A DNA stretch of 64,000 nt from Aptenodytes patagonicus (Eukaryota > Chordata > Aves > Sphenisciformes > Spheniscidae), in assembly GCF_965638725.1 (NCBI RefSeq), contig NC_134963.1, positions 8,687,501-8,751,500 of the forward strand, written 5' to 3'. Of the stretch, positions 13,701-25,700 are shown one piece after another (within the stretch, counting starts at the first letter, position 1; each line of letters begins with the position of its first letter). The translations under genes were made by a program, and so were the position numbers. The notes under the pieces were generated by a model. The model did not search any database. It was not told where the DNA came from and saw only the letters and a program-made list of their open reading frames with translations.

Positions 13701-16700
13701 CAGAATCCCACCCTGAAAGTCAGAGCACCCCAAGCAGTATTCCCCCAGCCTGTGGGCACTGGGAGAAGTAATTTCTGTTGAGAGTGCGAGGTTGCTTGAG
13801 GTGCCCAGAACCATTACTGTTTAGCAGCAGCATGTGTTTTGGTGTTCCCTTCAACGTCCTCCTTGTAGAGAATAACTGAGTTCGGAACGTCAGCAAGGTA
13901 GCTGCCAGGAGCAGTGGGAGACGTGGAGGGAGGACAACTTGCTTCCAACAGGAGATGTTCAGCAAGAGGGGGACAGTCTGCTGTCTGCGTCGGAAGCTGA
14001 TCACTGGAAATAGGAACTTAGGCGCTTAAAAAAATCCTCTCCTTTCATAGTGACTCAAATTTGTAACCTGCAGTTGCTGTGTAGGGTTGGAACAAAGCTC
14101 TGTCTAGCCCAGTTTCCTAGCTCCAAAATACCGAGGAAGCAACATGGGCTGCATGGGAGAGTGGGCTGGAGAGCTGAGAGCTGGCTCAGGTGCGTCTGTT
14201 GAGGCTGCAGGCACCGTGGGAAGTGCTCTGCATTGGAAGGGTGAGGCCGAGCCCTGCAGGTTAATCCTGTTCTGTCTGAGCTGCTAAAGCTGAGCCACGG
14301 GGAACCAGTCTCGTAGCAGTGGTTGTACCTGCTGGCTCTGAGGGGATATGTAACAGACAGCTTTAATGCACAAGGAGTTCATTAGTACCTACACAGTGAC
14401 CTTGCTGTATCTCCGAAACAGGTCTGAGGGGTCTATATTCTACGAAAGGGGTGCTCTCAGTGGGAGGGGGAGAGCTGGGCAGTGTCAGTGCTGGCAGGGA
14501 CAGGTACCAGTGGAAGAGCAGCAGTGCTAGGGGTACTTGGATTTCTTGCTCTGGTAGTCCTTGACTCCTCAGGCTCCTTTGAGCTGCTGCTGTGGAGTAG
14601 CCAGGCAGTCCTAGGAGCTTCTCCAAGGCTAGAGTCTGTCCTCTGCAGCCTGCTTACTTGGCAGGTCTGACCTCCCATCTTGTGTCCGCAAAAATTATGC
14701 TCCTAATTTATGTGGGTTCCTATTTATTTTCTTCTCCTAATTGTGCCCCTGATGTGCAACCTACACGACAGCTTCCTTTTGATTAATTGCACTGAAATGA
14801 GTGCCAGTAACGTGTCATGAGCAGTACAGACTCAGTCAGTCGGAGGGCAGCGCTGGTTGCATTGCTATGCAAATAGCATTCCTGGTCACATTTGCTGCCA
14901 GGTGATCATTGACTTCGGCATTGACGGGTAGTTACAGTCATTTGGGACAGCTGTATCACATGAAATTTGTCAAATCCCCATAAAATGAAAGAATGTAAAA
15001 ATACTGTAAAAGCATTGAATATGAGATTTGGTTACCTTTATTAGGATGTCTTTTATTTAAATGATGCTTGATTCCTGCAGTTAATTCTCTGCTCATAGTT
15101 TTCCCACTTTGAAGTTTCTCAAAACCAAAACATCCCCTTTTTATTACCTGACTTTTTGAAATAGCTGGTGATGCTCGGCAAGCAAAGATGCAGTGCTACT
15201 CCATGAGACCTCTTGCGCCGTCAGAGGCGATTAGAGAAGTCAGAGAGCAGAGGAGGTTTCCTTACAGGCACAAAGCAAGCAGGGCATCTCATGCCCACTC
15301 CACCACAGGTCTCCTCACTCTGGTCTATGGCTGAAATTCAACGTTTTCTCTAACTGGGCCTCTGCTCAACAGGTGAAGCAGATCATGGAAGAGGCGGTGA
15401 CGAGGAAGTTTGTGCATGAGGACAGCAGCCACATCGTGTCCTTCTGTGGTGAGTCTCTGGTGGCGGGATGTTGACGTGAACTGGGGGCTGGAGCACCCTT
15501 TTCACGTTGGGCTTTCCCTGCCCAGCGCTGGGGCTGTGGTACGCGTGTTTCCTGGGGGCACGCTCCAGCTCTGGGGCATCGTGCTGGGGCTGGGGAGGTG
15601 GTTAGTGCCAGAGGATGAGTTGTTCTGGCAGCAGTGTGAGTCCCTGAGGCCTTCGCTCTGTGCTTAAAATACATTGAGATGTGTCAAAAGAGGGAGGGAT
15701 GTTGGCAGTGTGTACAGTCATGTAAGAAATACTAGAAATAATCTTTTATTTTTAATTCCCTTGAGAATTGATTCAACAGAAAGTCTGTCAAGTCCAAATA
15801 TTTCTTTGCTATTACGGAATAGGAATTTATGGAAAGGAGTCTTCAGTCTGCCTGAGTGCAGGAGCAGAGAGGCTGGAGGCTGCTAAAGAGTTTTAAATGG
15901 ACGTTATGGAAGATCTGCTCTGATATTGTGCTGGTTTTGGGCTTGTTTTCTGGCAGCTGTGCTTTTCACTTCACCTGCTTTTTTCACCTATTTTTTCTTC
16001 TACTGGTGTGACAATTTTGTGAATGTGGAAGCATTTCAGAATGGATGCATCAAAATCTTGGCAAAGCGTTTTCTAAAAACCTCCCTGAAGAGCTGTTGGC
16101 TTTTGTCTGTGATACGTGCCGGGGGGGCTCTGGCCAAGGAGTGTGGAGCAGGAGAGGAGAGGTATTTGTGTCTCAAAGGTAGTGTGGAGCAGGAGAGAGC
16201 AGCCTTGCTCCTGGTGGAACGTGTCATGAGTTTGAGGCCAGGTCTCAGCACCCTGCCCGGTGCAGAGCTCAGCAGGCCAGCGCATCCCGGGAGGTGCGTT
16301 TGGGGCAGCCCGCCAGCTCCCATGGAGCAGCACGGTTTGTGGCAGCCCAAACTGTGACTGCGATGCGGTAACGCGCAGCGTGGCTGGCGAGCTCGCTTGG
16401 CGGCGGTGCCCAGGCTCCTCTCGGCAGCTGCTCTGCACTGGAGGTTTCTGGGGGCTGGACCAGCCCACAGAGCGGTGCTAATGGCCCAACACATTGGCTC
16501 CCCATCTCTTCTCTGACAGATGAAAACAGAATTTCAACCTTTAATAAAATCACTGCTGATCATCAGAGGAGACTTTGCAATCAAGGTGGCAAAATTAGAT
16601 TGTTTCTATTCTTTTGGCCCTTCTGTGCAGCTTCGGTCACCCGGTCAAACTGGAGAGTACGTGTCTGCCTTGGATACAGTTAATGCCCCAGGTAAAGCAG

Positions 16701-19700
16701 CTTCTTCAGCAGCTTCAGTTGTCCAGTCTGCCAAGTGCTGCCAGGGTCAGCGTCTGCAGAAGTGGGGAGACACGGCTGGTGGACTGGCAAGCGTTTGAAT
16801 TTCAAACCTAGGCAGAAACCAATTAGTCTGTTGATGGCAGGGCAAGCGCTTCAGGCCATTGGATGAGTGAGATGGTTGTAGCCCAGGAGCCCTGGGCGTG
16901 GAAGAGGCCCTTTGTGCTAGGTGCTGCATGGATAAGAAAATGTCTCAGCCCCTTGGGGGTGCAGGTGGGATGGAGCTGGAGCCAGATGGGGGGCTTCAAG
17001 GAAACAAAGGGACAGCATTAATCAGACACGTGAGCTGTGGTTTTGTGCCCCGGCAGCCCTGTCAGTGTCAAGTGTTTACCCACTCACCCAGAGCTCGAGA
17101 GCGTGCTTTGGCAAGATGCCTGGTGCCCTCCATCTGCCTCTGTCTCCTCACTAGCAGCTTTCTGAGAGACAGACACCGGTTTTGGGAGATACCAGGGACC
17201 GCTATGGAAGATGAGTAAGTTCCCTGCTGTCCTCCAAGTTGGCAGTAGGCTTGCACCACGGTGGTTTTCCCAGGTGCCTTTGGCTTTGAATCTGTTTATA
17301 GCCCCTTCTCTTGGCAGTGTTACAAATAACAGAGCACAGTCAGCATTGCAACTGACCATTCTGCCAGGCTCCTGCCAGACACAGTGGTTCTCCCTCCAGG
17401 TGCTGCTCTCGGGGCAGCTTGGATGCAAAAGCTGTTGCTGTTGGTCACTGACAGCATCGGGCAAGTGGTGGAGGTAGTTTGTTGAAGGTGGCTTGCTGAG
17501 GGCTAGAGATTGTGCTGAGTGTCTTACCCTGTTGTGCTTCCCCGCTTGCATGTGTGAGATGAGGCTCCATCCACCAAAGTCTGTGGAATTGCCCTCTTTG
17601 GGATGCTCCCTGAATTTTGCAAGACAAAGTTCCTACGCCGGACTTGTGATGGAAGTGGTTAGAGTTCCCTCTGCCCGCTTACTCCCAGGGCAGGATGTCT
17701 TGTCCTGGAGCGCAGCATCTGTCCTTGCTTGGAAGGGGCTTTTGGGGAGTGCGGTGTGTGTGCCTGTGCCCCTGGCATGGGTAGAGGTCCCATCTGCAAG
17801 GTGGGTGCTGCACGTTCTCCTGGCTCAGTCTGATCTTGCACACTCGCTGGTCATGCACTGCTGCCAAGGAAGCTGTGCTTCTCCTGCCATTTAGCAGGGT
17901 GAGGTGCTTGCCTGCTTCCCTCTCTGTTTCATGTATTTCTATTGAGAAGATAGAGGAGGCATCGTCGTAGCTCTGCTGGAAGAAGCTGTGCTCCCTCTCT
18001 GCCCACTCACCAATTTTGCAGCCCTGGCGCCTGCACTATCCGCCATGTGCTGGGTCTCCCTACTCCCGGCTGCCGCAGTAGTGTCTATGGCAACATGCAG
18101 GGTGATGGTTGAGCAGGCAGACTGCGGTGCCGGCGGCTGCAGAGCCGGAGTCTGGGCCCAGCTCTGCCATGTAGTGGAGGTGCTGTTGTGGGCTCCCTTG
18201 GCCTGAGCCTTCCTAACAGCCACGGCCTTCCTGCTCGTCGCGGTCCTGGAGGTCTGTGGGGAATCCCTGGGGGCACTGCTGGGCAGAGCCTGGGCACTGC
18301 AACGTGCCTGGGTGCTCCTGGAGCAGATCTTGGGCACTTCCTTGTCCCTTGCTGCCATGCAATGGTGAACCCCTGAGCCCAGGAGCTTTCCCAGGCTCTG
18401 CAAAGCGCTTAGATGGCTGATAGGCAGTGAGGCCTCTGGCAGAAGCAACCTGTATTCCATTCTGCAGGGCACAGAGCTGCTGACAAACCTTCCCTGTGTT
18501 CTGGAGAGAAGCAGTGTTGAGGGAGGCAGGCAGGCTGTCCCCTGCAAATGGTACAGCTGCAAGGGCCTCGGGAGAGACCGCTACCAGCTGTTGGGAAAGC
18601 TACCTGCCGGTTTTACCTGTGGCTTGCTGTTTTCTGCCAACTCTCCTCCTCAGGTGACAGCTAGCCATCCCTGTGGTCCCTGCTCAAAGCCCAGCATAGC
18701 TGCAAGGGGAAGCATTGCTCCTGCAAACCGAGGAGCCTGGGCAAGCACAGCCGGGCTCCGCTGCTGTGGGGTGTCTGCTCAGCATTGCTGCTGCCAGGGA
18801 TTTGAGACGGGGATGTGGACCTTGCAGGGTCCTTGGCCGAACAAGTTTCTTTAAAGAGCAAAGCAAGAAACTCCCCTGTCGTCCTGTGGCTCAGCCCTGG
18901 GACTGAAGCTGCCAGGGAACCTCTCTGCTGCTCTACTCCAACACCACGAGCCCTAGCTTCCAGGTAAGGGGGTGACAGCCAGTGCCCATTTGGAGTCTGA
19001 TCTGCTTGCTGTGCCTGTCGCTCTCAGCAGGGATGTTTGCTGAGTTAGTCAGCTGCACTTCCAGCACACCCAGGCTGGGGCCATGTGGCTGCTGCTGAGC
19101 AAATGCTGCAGGCAGTGTGCGGAGGGGGGAGCGGCACTCCTCAATTTACAAATAGCTGAAGGGCAGCTTGCTAATTTGGAGGCTGGGAAGAAAATGACAG
19201 AAGTGATGACAACTAGCTTTTGAAGAAGTTGCTCTGAGAAGGCTCGTGCAGCACTGTCACCACTGAATAAGACTGTAGCATCCACAGGCATAGGCACAAA
19301 AAAGAAAGAAGGGAGCTGTGAGGTCTCTTTTTCTGCTTTGGAGAGCAAAGCCTTCTTCCTTTTCTCCTGGGCCCTCACATAAAAGACATGCAGGTGCTTG
19401 TTTCAGGCCAGTGTGCCTTTGTATGCTGTCGACCGAATGGCATCGAAAGAGCAGAACAGACTTCAAGGTGTGACTCATTCTCTGCTTTTCTGTGCAGCAC
19501 GAGGCTTTGCAGCCTGGAATTATTTATAGCATCCTGCGACATGGAGCTGAGGCATCCAGGCACGAAGGGCTCGTTGGTTCCTTCTGGCTTCTTAATGATG
19601 CCGCTGCACTTTCACTGGCTTTTGGTGTCTACACCTTCTGGTCTGTCTGCCGTTGCTCTCTCATTTGAATGGTGTGTGCACCTTCCTCGGTGCTGTGGCT

Positions 19701-22700
19701 CTCCCTGTGAGCCAGGTGAGCTTATAAATAACCTCTTTCCCTGACAAGCAGAGCATGCTGCAAGCCTGGATCTGGCTAGGCAGAGCTGCCCTTTTCTCTG
19801 GGGAGAGCCACCTTCCCCACAGAGCCCTCCTCGTCGAGCCCTCCTCATCCTCTGCGTAGCCAGTGTACCGCAAACCCCTTCTGATGAAACCAGTGGTCTG
19901 GCAGGAAAGGGCAGCTGCCCTATTTTGCCCGCGAGGGAAGGGTTTGAAGCAGACAAATGCGAGTTGGCATCTGTCACGTTCATGCTGCCCTGGGAGGCTG
20001 ATGGAGAGCCAGCAGCAGGGCTGGGGGCCTGCGTGAGCTGAGGGGTTTGTGGTCCACATCAGTGCTGAGACTGCCTTCATGCTCAACCCCTGAGTGGTTT
20101 GAATCGTGCCAGGTCAAGAGCGCCCTCGGGATCCCAAATATCTTTAGTCTTTCGCCAAGGAATAAAACTCCCACCTTGCCTGGGTGTAGCTGCACAGAGC
20201 CCCTGCACTGTGTGTCTCTGCTGTAGGGATGGGGAGAGTCTTTCTCTTCACAGTGTCCATTGGTAGTGGTGACAGTAAGTTATGAAATGGGCTCAGAAAA
20301 TCATAAGGTTAAAAAAGAAATTACTATTACCTCTGGATTTAGCATGGACCCGGTGCACTTAGTTTATGCGCTCAAGTTTCTGAGCCCTTGGGAGAGTACA
20401 GGGAGAGTTTTTCCTACGGAGACTGCACATTCGTGTGTAGTTTTGCCAGCAGGAGTAGTGTTTTGGAGAGGTTCAGGCTACGGTGTTGAGGGCAGACGCT
20501 GATGACTGCTTCGTCTTGCTGGAGCGTGCTGGGAGGCTTTTCAGCAAGCCCAGGTTTTCTCCCTTGTGCTGCTCCCTAGCTGGCAGGGAGGTGTGATGCA
20601 CTGGCCGTGACGTGAGCAAAGCGATCTGCTGCTCTCCTGCGCGAGCATAAGTGCTCTCGCTCGTCTGCTGGAAATTCAGAGTGGAACTGACGGCACATTG
20701 AGCATCTGGTGCTCAACAGAGGTTGTCTCTCGGGAGGGCTGTGGGGCGGCTGTGCAGGGAGGCAGCCCTGGCTGCTGGTCCCCCGTGGCGCTGGGAGCCT
20801 TGGTGGCCCCTCGGCAAGCCCCTGGGCTTGCCAGGGTGGAGTCCCTTGTTACCCCACGGCACTCCGGGGGCTGGCGAAGGTAGAAGGTGCCTGGTTTGCT
20901 AAGACATTTTGGTGGGCAGCAGAGGAAGGGACACCTCATCTGCCTACCCCCAGCTTGCTTGCATGACTTTTCTCTCTGGCATACGAGGGTGGGTGTGAGG
21001 CACAGAGGGGCTTTTTGGGCTCATTGCCTTGCTAGCCTCTTGTTACCACGTGCAGCTGGCAGAAAACTGGGCCCTGATAAGTTGCTGATTGGCAGCGTAA
21101 TTGATTTGACAACTGATGGCTTGGCAGAGCTGGGAATGCCACAAATCCAGCGCTGCTCTTGTACCGTGTCTGGCGGCTCTGGCGCCCAGCTGCACCAGGT
21201 GAGCATTGGAGCCCGGCCAGGCTGGCGCCCGCTGTGGAGGCTGAGGCCACCTCCAAAAAGCTGGAGATGGCTGCTCGAGAACAGGGAAATCCCCAAAAAT
21301 ACAAACTGGAGGAGGGGGTGATGGTGCCCTGCCCAGTGCTGGCAGCAGACACTGGGGCTGAAGTCCAGCTCCGCTGGTAGAGCACTGACGTTGGCAGTGT
21401 GGCCCCACAGAGACCTCAGCCTCAGAGGAGAGGGGGGGCTTCTCCCCCGGTTTTGAAGATGCTGCTGTGCTTTGCTTGTTCAGCTGTATGTCAGCATAAC
21501 CTTACGCTCCAAAAACAAAGCTGTGGGTTAGTGTTCATGTGGCTTTTTTGTTTGCAGTTCCACTTCCAGCTGGCTCCTGACCCCACTTGGCTAGGGTTGA
21601 TGACTGCTATTCCACCCTGCTGAGATTAGCAGCAGAGACCTGCCTGAGCTTTCGGGAGATGCCTGCTCCATGGCTGGGCACTCTAAAATGGGTATGACTG
21701 GGTGCAGTCTCAGGCAGGTAGGCTTGTTTGTGTCTGTCACTTGTATTTCAGCCTTAGAGCGTAGAACAAATGAATGAAGGGACTTGGGGTTGGGTGATTT
21801 GAACGTGTGTGAGGGAGGGGTGGGTCTTCTTGCATTTGGTCGTAAAGCCATGAAGCAGTCTGGTCTTATTTTGCAGCTGCAAATAGTCCTCTGGGACAGG
21901 CAGGAAGACCCATCCGCGCGTGGGCCGAGCTATTTGTAGCATGTCTGGGCTTCAGGAGGGTTTGCGCAGGGCTTTGTTTAAAAACTAGGTATCCATCCAG
22001 TGGCTCTGAATGGCTGGTTTTGGGTGAGCAGGACTTGGCTAGCCCAAATGTGTTGCTTTTCTGTTGTTAGTACAGGACATGTCTTGCAGCACCTCAGATG
22101 CCGCGCGCCCCCCCTGCCCGCTCAGCGGTGAACTCAGGCATGGCACTAAGCAGGTCAGAGATAATGAGAGCATCTCTCAGCCCTGGGAGCCGTTGTTGAT
22201 GGGTCTGCATGAAATGTCTTTTTAAATGTCTCCATAGAGTTGTTCAGCTGTAGGAAAAAATGCCTTTCCAAACGAGAGGAGAATCGGCATCTGCTGCAGC
22301 GCGGCTGGCTCTGCAGCGTCGGGTTCCTGGGGAAGGAGGGGTGCCGGTGCACCAGAAAGCTTGTTGTCAGACCCAGATCAATAGCCTGCAGAACTGTGGG
22401 TCCATGTAATTTTCCAGTGCTTTGATCAGCCTGTTTAATAAGTCTGTGTTTGACACTAGACATCCATCCTGAGCCCTCCCAGGGGACTCTGGCAGACAGA
22501 TTGCCGGTGGAGCCTGTACGTGTGTGCATCTTTCTGTGGAGTCATCACCGTCTCCCATCGCCAGCAGAGCCGGCTCCCCTGCTCACTGTGTGTGCCCGGG
22601 CGGGGAGCCTGGCAGGAGAGGGCAGGCGGCCGGTGCTTTCTGGGCACTCGCTGTGGTTTGGTGAGTGCCTGATGCTGCCTTTCGATAGAGCCCAGTGCAG

Positions 22701-25700
22701 GAAGTTAAGCGAAGCCTTGCACGGGGACTTTACTGCCGAGTACCCGCTGCAAAGAGCCAACTGAGTCACCACCGAGCTGGGAGGGTCTCCGAAGCCAGAC
22801 TGAGCTGCTGGCATTGCCTGTGGTTTATCCCCAGGTTCTCTATTGCCTTTTGGTTTTTTGGGAGAATGTTTGTGTGAACACTGAGATTTTTTGTGAAAAA
22901 ATTGTCCCATTTCCTCTGCTTTAGAAATCCTCAGTGCGCCTGTCTCTCGCTCCCGAGCTTTCTCCTTCTCGCTTGGACCGTCCCAGCGCAGGGGGCCAGG
23001 GCCAAAATCTCCTGTTCCCGTCCCTCAGACTGGGCTGAAGGGAAAACTTCAGTGAGTTGTTCGGTTTCTTTATAATCTGCAAGAAACCTGCGAGGAGAAT
23101 GTCAGCCTGTTTGTCTGCATAGCAAAGCAATTTTCCTACCTGGAGAAGATGCAGCACGCTTGCTTGTTAGTTGTCGCATGTCTGATGAGGTCATTTTCCT
23201 GAAGGCCAGGGGGGGATGTTCTCTGCCTTAAAATATATTGTCTGAGAAGTTTTACATCCCATCCTTCCATCTAGCCCATTGATTAATGGTGGCGGCTGGA
23301 CCGATGAGCATACTGGAGAGAAAGGAGAGGGACTCGTGTGCTGAGCTTGCAGAGGGACCCCACGTCTGGTGCGCTGTTGGCAGTGCCCTCCCCAGTGACA
23401 CTGCAAAAGCCTGCTCTCTGTCCCAGGCTTGGCTGGGGCTGCCGCCCCCATAGGTAAACTGGTCACCTGAAATGGTTTCAGACCCCTTTAGCCAGGGGAG
23501 CGCAGCCAGATGCATCACGGTGCGGCGTACAGCCACACTTAGCTTCAAGCTGTTAAACCACAGATAAACTGTTTGCTCCCACAGGCTTAACCTGAGTGAC
23601 TCTGTATGAGCGGGCTCTTGGCAGCTCCTGATCCGTGCGATTATTGCCACGCCGTGAGCCAGTCGCTCCTCTGCTGGGAAAATCACCGCTCTGGTAACAG
23701 TGCTCGTGCCGGTGCAAACCTGGAAGCAGGATGCAACCTCTGTGCATGCTGAGATTTCCCAGCGTTAGCATCGATTTGTTTGCATTCAGGCTATTGTGTA
23801 GCGGAGCCAGATCCTGACGTTTTCGGAACAAAGAGCTGCGAGCACAGCGGTCCAAGTCCTTTCTCCCGCTCTGTTTTATGAATGAACAAAGCACTCTGAG
23901 AAATCCTAACCCAGGCTGCACGCTGGCACGTCAGCGCAGACTGCTTGCTCTTGGTGGCACAGAGGTACCATCTCTGTGGTCCGAAAGCTGCACATTCCCA
24001 TTTCATCGCCAGTCTAGTAAGGTCTCTTTAGGCTGTTGGTTGGTCAGATAAGTGAGTCCAAGACAAGTTAGTCTGCCTGACTAGTCCCTCTCAGGTGATT
24101 TCAGGAAGACCCTGGATCTACTTTAACAGGCACAAGTTAACTCTCCATTGAAGTACGTACATCTTCGCACACCCACAGTTCATGTTTACTTCCATCAAGC
24201 TAGCCCTTTTGTTCAGATTAGCTGAACTTCTAAGAGACGTCATCAACCTCAATTTTTCTGTTTTGCAAAACTGAAATTGTACCTCTGTGTAGTCAGCAGA
24301 ACTGATGACTCTGCAGGCAGAAAAGCTGTACCACTGTCTACTGCTTTGGGTCAAAAGACATCTGGGTTCCCTAATCTCCTGTCTGCTTAGGCAGGAATAG
24401 AACGTGGCACTGGCTTCCTCCTGAGAAACATTTCTGCTGTGGAGTAAGGTCATGGATGCAGCAGGAGACTGCCTGTTGTGACGTGAGCTCCAAGATCTCC
24501 TGCTGCTTCAGTAACGACTTTGCTTTGTTGCAGCTGCTGTGGAAGCCTGTGTCTTGTATGGCTTGAAGCGGAGGGCAGCAGGATTCCTGCGCAGCAACAA
24601 GATAGCAGCTCTGTTTATGAAGGTGGGCAAGAGCTTTCCTCTGGCAGAGGAGCTTTGCAAGAAGGTGCAAGACCTGGAGCAGCTCATTGAGAATGCGTAA
24701 GGCACCAGCATTGCTGTTATCCCACAGGTCACTCGCGTTTCGGTGTGGGTGTGTGGTTTGGGTATGGCTGTGGATCGCATTGTCCAACTTGAGCCTCTGC
24801 GGGAGGAATTGCTCTTTCAGGGGAGCAGAGTCCTGTCTTGGGCTTTTGATATCTTGACTGAACTGGTTGCTTTTCTAGGAGACTGTGAGCTGCGGTTGTG
24901 GTTTAAGCTAGGATGGACAAGTTCTTATTTCTTCTGCCTCTTGTCTCATGCTTCAGGGACAGCTAAGCATGTTTGCTCCTGAACTGTCAGTTTATGGACC
25001 AGTGCACTAAGCCAACTGGAACCAAATTTGATCTGCCTCAATGTACAGGGTTTGAACCTGCAGTAATTCAACTTCTGCTTGAGAGTGGCTTACTCATCCT
25101 TGGACAGGAACCAGGGAGATGGATGGTGCAGCTACCTGGGGGCAGGAATCTTTATGCTGTCCTAAGATAAGCCACTTTGCTTGTAAACTGCTCTCCTCAG
25201 GCACCAGTGGGAAAGGCGTGTGGGTTGAAGGATTCTGCTGAGGCAGAGACTTGTTCTAGGGTGCCTTTACAGTGGGAAAACCAATTTGCTAAAGTCAGTT
25301 TTCAAATGCAGATGTGGGCCTTCTGGAGTAGGGATGGAATAGATGAAGGGAGCAGGCTCCAGAGCCCTGTCCCCATGCAGTTTCCTGGGCATCCCCCAGC
25401 CACCACAGTCAGCACCACTGAAACCCTGGCCTCATGCCTCACAAGGTGCTGTGAGTGCCCTGGGCTCCTGCAGTGCTCAGTGATGAGCTGGTGATGATGT
25501 TGTCTTTTGCCTTGTACCTCTTAAAGACGAAATCAAGTCCAGGGCATCCCGGAGAATGTGCGCAAGATGCCAAAGCTGCCCAACCTGTCTCCTCAAGCCA
25601 TCAAGCACCTCTGGATCCGCACAGCCCTCTTTGAAAAGGTCTTGGATAAAATCGTGCATTACTTGGTAGAAAATAGCAGGTGAGTGCTGGCACAGGCCAA

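Larger units (their letters stand above)
1852..15372 (+). other. SGSM1: SGSM1 intron 2 (13.5 kb)
   Basis: The longest intron; no coding exon or known transposon end was recognised. It holds homopolymers (C23 at 4196-4218, C13 at 4589-4601, A15 at 5631-5645, G12 at 9750-9761, T-runs near 8247-8294, 11010 and 11520). It also holds an E-box cluster at 6760-6817 and AT-rich, CpG-poor blocks (4250-5350; 14690-15130) that look like candidate regulatory DNA. The many short frames within it are on both strands and lack family resemblance. Confidence 0.8.

Noticed and set aside
14080..14135. Possible old LINE fragment (GGTTGGAACAAAGCTCTGTC-like)
   Set aside because: It vaguely resembles the 3' region of old CR1/L2 elements but is too short and diverged, with no tail.
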